Shown here piece by piece: positions 50,960 through 60,263 of a DNA stretch of 64,000 nt (the stretch's first letter is position 1; the number at the start of each line of letters is the position of its first letter). The notes under the pieces are model-generated. The model searched no databases and was not told where the DNA came from. It saw only the letters and a program-made list of their open reading frames with translations. Position numbers and translations under genes: made by a program. This stretch comes from Chitinophagales bacterium (GTDB lineage Bacteria > Bacteroidota > Bacteroidia > Chitinophagales > Chitinophagaceae), in the NCBI GenBank assembly GCA_015655015.1, contig JAATFV010000046.1, positions 1-64,000 on the forward strand, read 5' to 3'.

Positions 50960-53900
50960 ATGAACCGTAAACTTCTTTTATGGCTATGGGTACTATCCAT
51001 GGGGGTTTTCCAATTCTTACCGGGACTCAGTCAGGCGCCTGCCAGCTTCCTGAAAGGAAAGATCACCGGAAAAGACGGCCTTCCCATTGCAGGAGCCTCT
51101 GTCCAGGTGAAAGGGCGGCCAAGGGAGCTCACCCAGACAGACGGAGAAGGGAATTTTATCCTGCACACCACCGCCGCCTCCGGATCCCTTATAACCAGCT
51201 TCATTGGTTATTCCAATAAAGAAACCTCTTTTTCCGAATCCTCCTCCAGCCTTTCCATTCACCTGGAAGAGTCTGTCAGTCTTCTAAGTGATGTGGTCCT
51301 TACCGGTTATCTCAAACAAAAAAAGAGTGACATTACAGGAGCCATCTCCTCCATCCGGAATAAAGAATTCAAAGACCAGCCCGTTTCCAATATCGCACAA
51401 AGCTTACAAGGCAAAGTAGCCGGCATCCTGGTCACCACTCCTTCCGGTACTCCCGGCGCCGGGCTCCTGGTCAGCGTTCGGGGAGCCAACAATCCCCTGT
51501 ATGTAGTTGACGGAGTGCCCATGCTCAGCGAAAGCAACTCTGCCCTGTCCACTTCCTATAATACCGACGGGGATGAAATGGGCAGCGGGCAGAACGTCAG
51601 CTCCATCAGCGATATCAATCCCGACGATATCGAGTCCATCGAGATCTTAAAGGATGCCTCTGCCGCTTCCATCTATGGGGCCCGCGCCGCCAATGGCGTC
51701 GTCCTCATCACCACGAAAAGAGGAAAGAATGGCAAAACGGAATTCAGCCTCAACAGTTACGCCGGCACGCAAACAGTTGCCCGTAAAATACCCTTCCTGG
51801 ATAGTAAAGGTTTTGTAGCATTGGAAGAGGATGCCCGCAAGCAGGACCTGGCCTTATACCAGCAGGACCCCACTCAATTCCCGTCGGATTTCGACCCGGC
51901 GGTACTCACCAATCCGCTTCCTGATTCCTGGAACACAGGCGTTAATACCAATTGGCTCGACCAGATCTTCCATACGGCCCCCATCGCCAACCTTCAATTA
52001 TCCGCCCGGGGCGGTAATGACAAGACCCGCTTCTTTATGGCCGGTAATTATTTCGATCAACAGGGTATCGTCATCGATAACTATTACAAACGGGCTTCGT
52101 TCCGATTCAACCTGGACAATAAGGTCAACGATCGTGTCAGTATCGGTACCAATGCCGCTTTTACCTATGGACGTAACCGCCGCAGCTTTAACGATGACAC
52201 CTATACCGGCATTGTCACCAATGCTATCGGCGCCTCCCCGCTGATGCCCGTCTACAATCCGGATGGCAGTTACGCCGACTTCACCGAATATCAGGCCAGC
52301 TGGTTAAGCGACAACCCCGTAAAATCCGCCAAATTAATAAAGGCTTTTACGACGAACTATCGTTTTATCGGCACTGTCTTCGCGGACATCGACCTGTTAA
52401 AGCAATTGAAATTCCGAAGCTCTTTCACCACCGATTATACCAGCCTGATCGATGACCAGTTCTTCGATCCCCTTACCACCGATGGCGAGACCGTAGGCGG
52501 AAAAGCTACCAAAGGCACCTACCGCGACCTTACCTGGCTCAATGAGAATACCCTGACCTACCAGGGGAGCTTCGGTGAAAAAAATCACCTCACGGCCCTG
52601 GGCGGTTTTACCGTGCAGTCGTCCCGCTACGAAAAAACGTCTATCCGGGCACAGGGTTTCCCCGAAGGCAGCGGACTGGAAAACATCGGCAGCGCCACCA
52701 CCATTATTTCTGCTCCCGTGACCAACTACGGCTGGGGTCTGGTCTCCTTGCTGGGACGCGCCAATTATGACTACGATGAAAAATACCTCTTATCCCTCAG
52801 CGCCCGTTATGATGGTTCCTCCCGTTTTGATCCTTCCGATCGCTGGGGCCTGTTCCCCGCCTTCTCGGCAGGGTGGGTGCTGACAAAAGAAAAATTCCTG
52901 GATCGTTCCTCCTGGCTTTCCAACCTCAAGATCCGTGTGAGCTATGGCCTCACCGGCGACCAGGAGATCGGCGACTTCCAATACCAAAGCTACTGGAGCC
53001 CGGGAAGATATGACGGGAATGCGGGCTTGCGTCCCACGAATATCGGCAACTCCGGCCTCACCTGGCAGCGAAACAAAATGTTCAATATCGGTACCGACTT
53101 CGAAATACTGGGCGGCAAGCTCAGCGGCTCGGTAGAATTCTTTAAAGGGGATCGTACCAAGCTGCTCTCTCAGGCCGTATTGCCCGGAACCTCCGGTTTC
53201 TCTTCCATTACTATCAATGCGGGGGATATAGAGAATAAAGGCGTTGAGCTGTCCCTGACGGCTTATCCCATCAAAACAAAAGATTTTACCTGGAGCTCCA
53301 GCCTGAATATCAGTTACCTGAAGAACAGGATCAAATCCCTCTATACCAATAACGAATTGCTTAGCGCTTACACCGATCTTTTTCCTACCCATATCCTGAA
53401 AGTGGGGCAATCGGAAGGAACGTTCTGGGGTATCAAATACCAGGGTGTCGATCCGCAGACGGGCAATCCCAAATATGAAGACCTGAATAAGGACGGTGTC
53501 ATTGATGACAATGATCAGCAGACCCTGGGTAAAGCCACTCCGGATTATTTCGGCGGCTGGACCAACGACTTTAAATACCGGCATTGGGACTTGTCCGTCT
53601 CCACACAATTCAGCATCGGTAATAAAGTATACAATCTGATCCGCACCACCTACCAGACCCTGGGATGGAGCGATGGCGGATGGGATGACAATAATGTCCT
53701 CTACCAGGTCTATGCCAATAACGCTACGATCGTCAATCGCCGCTGGGAAAAACCCGGGGACAAGACGGATATCCCAAGGGCTTCCCTCATCTTTCAGAAC
53801 TATATGCAGAATTCCTCCCAGTTCATTGAGAACGCCTCCTTTTTCCGTATCCGGACCCTCAACCTGGGATATACGCTCAGGCCCAAGAAAGCAGGTGTCT

Positions 53901-54076
53901 ATAGTTCGCTCCGGATTTATCTTCAGGCGCAAAACCTCTGGGTATCGACAAAGTATTATGGCTTTGATCCGGAAGTCAGCTCCAATGGCGGAAGCTCGCC
54001 TCAGACTGCGGGCGTCGATTATGCGGCCTATCCCCAGGCGAGAACCATCACCGCAGGCGTAAACTTTAATTTTTAA
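50960..54076 (+). CDS. SusC/RagA family TonB-linked outer membrane protein
   Basis: A 1038-residue outer-membrane importer without an STN domain. A signal peptide (MNRKLLLWLWVLSMGVFQFLPGLSQ) leads to a carboxypeptidase-regulatory-like domain (LKGKITGKDGLPIAGASVQVKG; about 30-100), the SusC motif VVLTGYLKQKKSDITGA, a plug with IYGARAANGVVLITTKRGK, and the barrel ending in VNFNF. It is the first gene of a plus-strand run that continues with susD, amine oxidase and the aminotransferase/dehydrogenase genes. Its cargo is therefore more likely an amine-containing compound or conjugate than a plain glycan. This is inference from gene order. Confidence 0.95.
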   Translation: MNRKLLLWLWVLSMGVFQFLPGLSQAPASFLKGKITGKDGLPIAGASVQVKGRPRELTQTDGEGNFILHTTAASGSLITSFIGYSNKETSFSESSSSLSIHLEESVSLLSDVVLTGYLKQKKSDITGAISSIRNKEFKDQPVSNIAQSLQGKVAGILVTTPSGTPGAGLLVSVRGANNPLYVVDGVPMLSESNSALSTSYNTDGDEMGSGQNVSSISDINPDDIESIEILKDASAASIYGARAANGVVLITTKRGKNGKTEFSLNSYAGTQTVARKIPFLDSKGFVALEEDARKQDLALYQQDPTQFPSDFDPAVLTNPLPDSWNTGVNTNWLDQIFHTAPIANLQLSARGGNDKTRFFMAGNYFDQQGIVIDNYYKRASFRFNLDNKVNDRVSIGTNAAFTYGRNRRSFNDDTYTGIVTNAIGASPLMPVYNPDGSYADFTEYQASWLSDNPVKSAKLIKAFTTNYRFIGTVFADIDLLKQLKFRSSFTTDYTSLIDDQFFDPLTTDGETVGGKATKGTYRDLTWLNENTLTYQGSFGEKNHLTALGGFTVQSSRYEKTSIRAQGFPEGSGLENIGSATTIISAPVTNYGWGLVSLLGRANYDYDEKYLLSLSARYDGSSRFDPSDRWGLFPAFSAGWVLTKEKFLDRSSWLSNLKIRVSYGLTGDQEIGDFQYQSYWSPGRYDGNAGLRPTNIGNSGLTWQRNKMFNIGTDFEILGGKLSGSVEFFKGDRTKLLSQAVLPGTSGFSSITINAGDIENKGVELSLTAYPIKTKDFTWSSSLNISYLKNRIKSLYTNNELLSAYTDLFPTHILKVGQSEGTFWGIKYQGVDPQTGNPKYEDLNKDGVIDDNDQQTLGKATPDYFGGWTNDFKYRHWDLSVSTQFSIGNKVYNLIRTTYQTLGWSDGGWDDNNVLYQVYANNATIVNRRWEKPGDKTDIPRASLIFQNYMQNSSQFIENASFFRIRTLNLGYTLRPKKAGVYSSLRIYLQAQNLWVSTKYYGFDPEVSSNGGSSPQTAGVDYAAYPQARTITAGVNFNF

Positions 54077-54121
54077 GAAATTCAGCGTGAATAGAACATT
54101 CACGTGGTATAAAAGATAAAT

Positions 54122-55606
54122 ATGAATCAAATTAAAAAATACAATTTCCCCGTTTGCTCCCCCAACAAGGGATTCCGGGCTTATCACATTCCGCCGGTCA
54201 GGACATTCCGGTCATTTTCAATCCTGCTGACTCAAAGCATTCGTCCTATTTCATTAATCCTCCTGCTCCTGATGACAGCGGTCCTCCCTTCCTGCAAAAA
54301 GGTACTGGATGTCGTCTCGCCCAACCAGGTAGCAGACGCCGATGTCTTCTCCAGCGTAGCAGGCCTGCGCAATGCCAGGATCGGCATGTACAGCACCTTG
54401 CAGAATAAGAATTATTATGGGGCGTATTTCCCTTTGCTGGTAGATGCTTATACGGACAACGGGACCACCGGCGGTTATGACGTGATCGACCTGAATGATA
54501 TTGCGTCAAGGACCGTCAACCCTTCCAATCTATATGTGACGAATACTTATGCCGCCATTTATAACAGCATTTACACTGCCAACAAGATCATTGGCAATAT
54601 TGACAAAGTGCCTGGCCTGGATGCTGATGAAAAAAGCAATACCCTGTCTGAGGCCTTGTTTGTCCGGGCGCTGGGCCATTTTGACCTGCTGCGGTTATTC
54701 GGGGAACACTGGGATCTGTCTTCCAAATACGGCATCCCCCTCGTCACTTCTCCGGATTCTCCGAAGGTGGCCATACCCCGCAGTACGGTAACCGCCAGCT
54801 ATCAACAGATCTTTACGGACCTTACGGCGGCCGTCAGCGGTTTCAATGTTTATAATGGAAATCAATATGCCTCTCTCTCCGCTGCGAAAGCCCTGCTGGC
54901 AAGAGTGTATCTTTATTACGGAGACAATACGAATGCAGCGGTCATGGCGACGGATGTGATCAACGATAGCAATTTCGGTTTGTTTGGACCGGGTGACTTC
55001 ACGAAGATCTATTCTGAAAAAGAGACGTCCGAAAGTATTTTTGAGCTGGTATTCGACCAGCAGAACCAGAGCGCTTATAATACAGCTACCTATGCCCGCC
55101 CGGATGCTCTTCGTTCGGAAGTCTTTTTCCTGGCTGCTGCCGATCTCAACACGTTTTTCCAGGGACGGCCCGATGATGGCAGAAGTGCCCTGGTGGACTT
55201 TGTCAACGTGGACGTCAGCATTCAGCCTGATGGCCGCACACAAAAATATCGCGGAGAGACTACGAAGGATAATTCTGCTTATATCATCCGTTTGGCGGAG
55301 ATCTATCTTATCCGGGCGGAAGCCTCCGGCAAAGCAACAGGACTGACCGATCTGAATACACTGCGAACCAGCCGGGGGATGAGCGCTCTGTCTCCTTCGG
55401 ATGTTCCCGATGAAAATACCTGGCAGCAAACGCTGTCGGACGAGCGCCGGGCAGAATTGAATTTCGAGGGGCATCGTTTATTCGACCTGGCCCGAAAAGG
55501 GATGGTGGACGGGGTATTGGGGGCCGGAGTACCGCCGGTGATGCCGATCCCTCAACGGGAAGTGGCAGCTACTAACGGCATTGTGCAGCAGAACCCGGAG
55601 TATTGA
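54122..55606 (+). CDS. RagB/SusD family outer membrane lipoprotein
   Basis: A SusD-like lipoprotein, 494 residues from ATG 54122. About 40 residues precede the signal peptide ISLILLLLMTAVLPSC, whose Cys lies near residue 58. The real start may be internal, but no good alternative ATG is present except the one inside the signal peptide. SusD landmarks: FVRALGHFDLLRLFGEHWDL, YIIRLAEIYLIRAEASGKATG, LSDERRAELNFEGHRLFDLARKG and the end PIPQREVAATNGIVQQNPEY. It is 45 bases downstream of its SusC partner. Confidence 0.93.
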   Translation: MNQIKKYNFPVCSPNKGFRAYHIPPVRTFRSFSILLTQSIRPISLILLLLMTAVLPSCKKVLDVVSPNQVADADVFSSVAGLRNARIGMYSTLQNKNYYGAYFPLLVDAYTDNGTTGGYDVIDLNDIASRTVNPSNLYVTNTYAAIYNSIYTANKIIGNIDKVPGLDADEKSNTLSEALFVRALGHFDLLRLFGEHWDLSSKYGIPLVTSPDSPKVAIPRSTVTASYQQIFTDLTAAVSGFNVYNGNQYASLSAAKALLARVYLYYGDNTNAAVMATDVINDSNFGLFGPGDFTKIYSEKETSESIFELVFDQQNQSAYNTATYARPDALRSEVFFLAAADLNTFFQGRPDDGRSALVDFVNVDVSIQPDGRTQKYRGETTKDNSAYIIRLAEIYLIRAEASGKATGLTDLNTLRTSRGMSALSPSDVPDENTWQQTLSDERRAELNFEGHRLFDLARKGMVDGVLGAGVPPVMPIPQREVAATNGIVQQNPEY

Positions 55607-55691
55607 CGGCTCCATGCCGGCTTCAATATACTAATGTGGTGCGACCGGAAGTGTGGTGGAGGAATTGGATCAGCTTGAATGAATTAAATAT

Positions 55692-57320
55692 ATGGCTCAT
55701 CATCCATTGACCTTTTTATTGCAGAAAGCCTTTGCAGATGCTGCCGGGGAAAGCCGTCCTCAGGGCCGGCCTTCGGGAGAAGATCGGGCGGCCGTATCGG
55801 ATAGCCGTCGCCGGTTTTTAAAAAATTCGGCGCTGGCTGCAACCTCCCTGTTCATTCCTCCGGTCCTGAAGGCCGGACCTTTCAGTGCCGGAGGCAAAGA
55901 TGATCCGGTTAATCCCGGCGACCAGGTCTTCAGGCGATATCCGGGTCCTGTCAACGTAGCGATCGTAGGTGCTGGAATGGCGGGCCTCAATGCGGCTTAC
56001 CAGCTAAAACGGCAGGGGATCTCCTCCATGGTGTATGAAGCGTCGGATCGGGCAGGGGGAAGGATGTTCACCCTGAAAGACAAATTCGGCCGCGGTCTTA
56101 CTACTGATATCGGAGGTGAATTTGTGGACACCAGCCATACGGATATCCTGCAGCTGGTAAAAGAGCTGGGGCTTGAATTGTATGATCTGAGCGGAGATAC
56201 CCTGGCGCACAAGACCTTTTGGTTTGAGGGCCGGCTCCTGGGAGAAAAAGAACTGCGGGAAGCTATTCAGCCTTATACGGACCGGTTGCTGAAAGATATT
56301 CATTCCCTGCCGCCGGTTATCAGCCATCTTACGGCCGATACCTTCCGGCAGCTGGATCAGCTCTCTGTCCTCGATTATCTCCGGAGCATCGGGATGACCG
56401 GCTGGTTATTCAAATTCCTCGATATGGTCCTTACCCGGGAATATGGCATGGAAGCGGCGCAGCAGTCCGCCATCAATTTCCTCATTATGTTCGAACCGCC
56501 GCTACCGGCAGAGAAGGATTACGAATTATTTGGGCAGGAGCATGAAGTATTCAAGATCAAAGGCGGCAGCCAGCGCCTGTCCGACAAATTATATGAACAG
56601 GTAAAAGAACAGGTGGTCTTGCAGCGAAAGCTGGTCGCAATCGGAACGAATCCAGGAGGAGGGTATGATCTTCATTTTGAGAAGGAGGGGGGGAGGTGGA
56701 CGGTTCAGGCCGATCAGGTGATCCTTACCCTCCCGTTTACCATTCTCCGTTCGGTCAGCCTGGATATCCCCATGCCTGCCGCCAAAAGGAAATGTATCGA
56801 CGAGATCGGTTATGGCAACAGTTGTAAATTTATCATGGGAATGGATGACAAACCCTGGCGTAGATTGGGGAAACAGGGGTATACTTTTACGGATCTTTCA
56901 GTTGGCTGCGGATGGGACAGCAGCCAGCTGCAATCGGAAGAGACCGGTAGTTTCACGGTCTTCGGCGGGGGCAATTTCGCAGACTGGGTAAAGATGAATA
57001 AAGAAGAGGTTTTGATCGGGCAATTCCTTCCGGCTCTCGATACTATTTATAAAGGAATGAAAAGGTCGTATAACGGCCGCAGCACAAAGTTTTGCTGGGC
57101 GGGTTATCCATACAGCAAGGCCGGATACAGCTCCTTCAGGAAAGGGCAATGGTCCACCCTGGCTGGCTGGGAAGCTGTGCCTGTGGGAAGCGTCTATTTC
57201 GCGGGAGAGCATGTGAGCAGGGAATACCAGGGATATATGAATGGGGCCGCACAGACGGGGAGGATGGCCGCGGATGCCGTGGCGGCAGACATAAAGAGCC
57301 GGAAGGAGCTACCCGTCTGA
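55692..57320 (+). CDS. Tat-exported flavin-containing amine oxidase
   Basis: A 542-residue flavoprotein of the monoamine/polyamine oxidase family. A twin-arginine signal, RRRFLKNSALAATSLFIPP (from about residue 36), indicates export to the periplasm in folded form; about 35 residues precede it. FAD binding is in NVAIVGAGMAGLNAAYQLKRQG (about 88-109), EASDRAGGRMFTL and TDIGGEFVDTSH, with the C-terminal FAD motif GSVYFAGEHVSREYQGYMNGAAQTG. The family oxidises primary or secondary amines to aldehydes with release of ammonia and H2O2. Following genes process amino acids of the 4-aminobutyrate type, so a polyamine-like substrate is a reasonable guess. Confidence 0.9.
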   Translation: MAHHPLTFLLQKAFADAAGESRPQGRPSGEDRAAVSDSRRRFLKNSALAATSLFIPPVLKAGPFSAGGKDDPVNPGDQVFRRYPGPVNVAIVGAGMAGLNAAYQLKRQGISSMVYEASDRAGGRMFTLKDKFGRGLTTDIGGEFVDTSHTDILQLVKELGLELYDLSGDTLAHKTFWFEGRLLGEKELREAIQPYTDRLLKDIHSLPPVISHLTADTFRQLDQLSVLDYLRSIGMTGWLFKFLDMVLTREYGMEAAQQSAINFLIMFEPPLPAEKDYELFGQEHEVFKIKGGSQRLSDKLYEQVKEQVVLQRKLVAIGTNPGGGYDLHFEKEGGRWTVQADQVILTLPFTILRSVSLDIPMPAAKRKCIDEIGYGNSCKFIMGMDDKPWRRLGKQGYTFTDLSVGCGWDSSQLQSEETGSFTVFGGGNFADWVKMNKEEVLIGQFLPALDTIYKGMKRSYNGRSTKFCWAGYPYSKAGYSSFRKGQWSTLAGWEAVPVGSVYFAGEHVSREYQGYMNGAAQTGRMAADAVAADIKSRKELPV

Positions 57321-57371
57321 AACCAATGACAAATTCAACAAAAACCGATTATAAACTGACAATTGCTAACC

Positions 57372-58676
57372 ATGCAGCATTCAACAGAGATCCTAAACAG
57401 AAGAAAAAAATTCGTACCGGATGCCATCGGGATCTTTAATCCCTCGACAGCTGCCAGCGCCAGCGGCAGCCTGATCACTGATGCAGACGGAAGAGAGATG
57501 ATAGACTTTGCCGGAGGGATCGGTGTGGTCAACGCGGGACATTGTCCGCCGCCCGTAGTGGAGGCGATCGCCCGTCAGGCTGCCAGTCTTATCCACTGCA
57601 GCTTTAATGTAGCCACTTACGATCTGTACATGCAGCTGGCAGAGAAGCTGGTAAGCCTCTTTCCCCATGGCGAATATACCAAAGTTATGCTGACGAACTC
57701 GGGGGCGGAGAGCGTGGAGAACGCCGTCAAGATCGCCCGTCAGGCGACAGGCCGTCCGGCTGTTATCGCTTTCAACAATGCTTTCCACGGCCGCACGATG
57801 ATGGCAATGACGCTTACTTCCAAAGTGGGATACAAACTAGGCTGCGGCCCTTTTGCCCCGGAAGTTTATCGCATTCCTTTCCCGGATTATTATCGTTATG
57901 GCGGGGGCTTCAACCTGGATGAATTTTCCGACTACCATTTACGGGAACTGGAAGATTTCTTTCACGTACAGGTACCGGCGGAGCAGGTTGCGGCCATTAT
58001 CATCGAACCCGTACAGGGGGAGGGAGGCTTTAATGTCGTGCCACAAAAATATTTAACCGGCCTCCGGCAGATCTGTGATAAAAAGGGGATCCTGCTGATA
58101 CTCGATGAGGTGCAAAGCGGTTTTGGGAGGACCGGTAAATGGGCAGCCTACCAGCACTATGATATTGTCCCTGACTTGTCGGTCTGGGCAAAATCCCTGG
58201 GAAGCGGTATGCCTATCGGCGCCGTCCTGGGGCGGGCAGCGATCATGGATGCCTGCATGCCTTCCACGATCGGAGGCACCTATCCCGGCAACCCCGTCTG
58301 TTGTGCCGCCGCACTGGCGACCCTTCGTTATATGGAGGAGATCGATATTAATGCCCTGGGCCGGCAGGTGGGCGCTATCGTACGCGAACGCTTCGAAATG
58401 TTCAAACAAAAATTCCCGGTTATTGGTGACGTGCGGGGACTTGGCGCCATGATGGCTTTTGAGCTGGTCAAAGAGAAAGATCCCTTTAAACCGGATGCTG
58501 ACCTCTGTAAAAGGCTTATCGCTTACTGCGCCGGTCAGGGGCTCATCCTTATCAGCGCCGGGGTGAATGGAAATGTGATCCGGATATTAAGTCCGCTGGT
58601 CATTGAGCCGGCCCTGCTCAATAAAGGGCTGGACATCATTGAAAAAGGGCTGGAAATTTTACCTACCAGTAGGTAA
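57372..58676 (+). CDS. gabT: Class III aminotransferase, 4-aminobutyrate-aminotransferase-like
   Basis: A PLP-dependent aminotransferase of 434 residues from ATG 57372 (MQHSTEILNRRKKFVPDAIG); the frame extends to a TTG three codons earlier. Class III motifs: LTNSGAESVENAVKIARQATGR, IIEPVQGEGGF, LILDEVQSGFGRTGKWAA and the cofactor Lys in VWAKSLGSGMPIGA (near 275). The N-terminal VINAGHCPP-like loop (GGIGVVNAGHCPPPVVEAIA) is intact. By family it moves the amino group of 4-aminobutyrate or a related omega-amino acid to 2-oxoglutarate; the aldehyde dehydrogenase next door would complete the pathway. The exact substrate is uncertain. Confidence 0.9.
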   Translation: MQHSTEILNRRKKFVPDAIGIFNPSTAASASGSLITDADGREMIDFAGGIGVVNAGHCPPPVVEAIARQAASLIHCSFNVATYDLYMQLAEKLVSLFPHGEYTKVMLTNSGAESVENAVKIARQATGRPAVIAFNNAFHGRTMMAMTLTSKVGYKLGCGPFAPEVYRIPFPDYYRYGGGFNLDEFSDYHLRELEDFFHVQVPAEQVAAIIIEPVQGEGGFNVVPQKYLTGLRQICDKKGILLILDEVQSGFGRTGKWAAYQHYDIVPDLSVWAKSLGSGMPIGAVLGRAAIMDACMPSTIGGTYPGNPVCCAAALATLRYMEEIDINALGRQVGAIVRERFEMFKQKFPVIGDVRGLGAMMAFELVKEKDPFKPDADLCKRLIAYCAGQGLILISAGVNGNVIRILSPLVIEPALLNKGLDIIEKGLEILPTSR

Positions 58677-58771
58677 GTTTTTTCTTCCGGAAAAAGAACC
58701 CCTTCTCCAATCAAAAAATTGATCGTAGTCAGCAGGGCTTATTCGGAACCAATGAATTGTGAATCGAAGAA

Positions 58772-60217
58772 ATGCATATCATGAACAAACTATATATCAA
58801 CGGAGAATGGACCGAAGCTCACGACGGACAAACGATGGAGCTTATCAACCCGGCAACGGAAGAGCTTCTTGCCACCCTCCCCTCCGCCGGCCCAAAAGAT
58901 ACCCATGTTGCCATCGAAGCAGCGGGACAGGCCTTTCATTCCTGGAGCAGGACGACCGCTTATGTCCGGGCGGCCATTCTGAAAAAGGCAGCTGATCATA
59001 TCCGGGAAAACCTGCCTAACCTCGCGGAAGACATGGTGCTGGAAAGCGGCAAACCCCTTGCTGAAGCCAAAGGAGAATGGACCGTAGCCGCCAACCTCTT
59101 CGAATGGTATGCAGAAGAGGCAAAAAGAGCTTATGGCCGTGTCATTCCCACCAATCGGCCGGACAAAAGAAGCTCCGTGATCTGGCAGCCGATGGGTGTC
59201 ATCGGCGTGATTACCGCCTGGAATTTTCCGGCTTACAATCCTGCCCGGGCCTGGGCTGCCGCCCTGGCTGCCGGCTGCACCGTGGTAGCCAAACCAGCAG
59301 AGACTACTCCCTTATCCGCCTTTCATATGGTTAATGCGCTCATTCAGGCTGGTCTCCCGAAAGGAGTCATCAACCTGGTGATCGGTGATCCGGCTGCTAT
59401 CGGAGACGCCATGCTGGACAATCCGATCCTCAAAAAAATCAGCTTCACCGGCAGCACCCGGGTAGGCAAACTATTAATGGATGGCGCTTCCCGGACCCAC
59501 ACTAAATTATCTCTCGAACTGGGAGGTAATGCGCCCGTGCTCATCTTCGGGGATGTCGATGTGGAAGCGATCGCCAAAGCCGCCGCCATCGCCCGTTTCC
59601 GGAATAACGGACAGGTATGCATCGCTCCGCAGCGGTTCTATGTGGAAAAATCCATTTATCAGCGTTTTGCAGAAAGGCTCACCTACTATGTCTCTCAGCT
59701 GAAGATTGGAAGCGGCTTTGATGAAGGCGTCAACGTAGGTCCCCTCATCACCGAAAGGCAACGGGACAGTGTGGTTGCCCTTTTGGAAAGGGCCAGGTCG
59801 CAGCAGGCGCAGATCCTTACCGGCGGGGACATTCCGCCTGCGTTGACAAAAGGCTATTTCCTGCAGCCCGCTGTAGTGGCAGGCCTTGACCAGTCTTCCG
59901 TCCTGGCCCGTAATGAAATATTCGGCCCGGTGCTGCCCCTGTTCTCTTTCGACGGATTGGACGATGCCCTGGCAAAAGCCAATGACACTGAATATGGATT
60001 GGCAGCTTATGTGTTTACCAACCACCTCCCGACAGCCATACGGGCAGCGGAAGGGTTGGAATTCGGCATCATAGGGATCAATGAATGGGCGCCCCATGGA
60101 ACAGAAGCTCCCTTCGGCGGATGGAAACACAGTGGACAGGGCCATGAAAGCGGTTCGGAAGGATTGTACGAATACATGGAAAAGAAATTGATCAGCATTG
60201 GAGGTTTGGCCGGTTGA
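58772..60217 (+). CDS. gabD: NAD(P)-dependent succinate-semialdehyde-type aldehyde dehydrogenase
   Basis: A 481-residue aldehyde dehydrogenase. Two starts are possible nine bases apart (ATG 58772 and ATG 58781); either has GAAGAA upstream. Cofactor- and substrate-binding motifs: VITAWNFPAYNPARAWAAALAAGC, KISFTGSTRVGKLLM, the catalytic Glu in LELGGNAPVLIF (near 250) and the catalytic Cys in NNGQVCIAPQRFYVEKS (near 284). Its C-terminus reads GGWKHSGQGHESGSEGLYEYMEKK. Next to a gabT-like gene, oxidation of succinate semialdehyde to succinate is the obvious role, but the family also takes 4-aminobutanal and related aldehydes. Confidence 0.92.
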   Translation: MHIMNKLYINGEWTEAHDGQTMELINPATEELLATLPSAGPKDTHVAIEAAGQAFHSWSRTTAYVRAAILKKAADHIRENLPNLAEDMVLESGKPLAEAKGEWTVAANLFEWYAEEAKRAYGRVIPTNRPDKRSSVIWQPMGVIGVITAWNFPAYNPARAWAAALAAGCTVVAKPAETTPLSAFHMVNALIQAGLPKGVINLVIGDPAAIGDAMLDNPILKKISFTGSTRVGKLLMDGASRTHTKLSLELGGNAPVLIFGDVDVEAIAKAAAIARFRNNGQVCIAPQRFYVEKSIYQRFAERLTYYVSQLKIGSGFDEGVNVGPLITERQRDSVVALLERARSQQAQILTGGDIPPALTKGYFLQPAVVAGLDQSSVLARNEIFGPVLPLFSFDGLDDALAKANDTEYGLAAYVFTNHLPTAIRAAEGLEFGIIGINEWAPHGTEAPFGGWKHSGQGHESGSEGLYEYMEKKLISIGGLAG

Positions 60218-60263
60218 AAAGGCGGAACTAACTGAAACTCTACATAACAATAAACCCAACTGA

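Noticed and set aside
52790-54187. 465-codon open frame on the minus strand
   Set aside because: Antisense shadow of the susC gene 50960-54076; no recognisable motif or start context.
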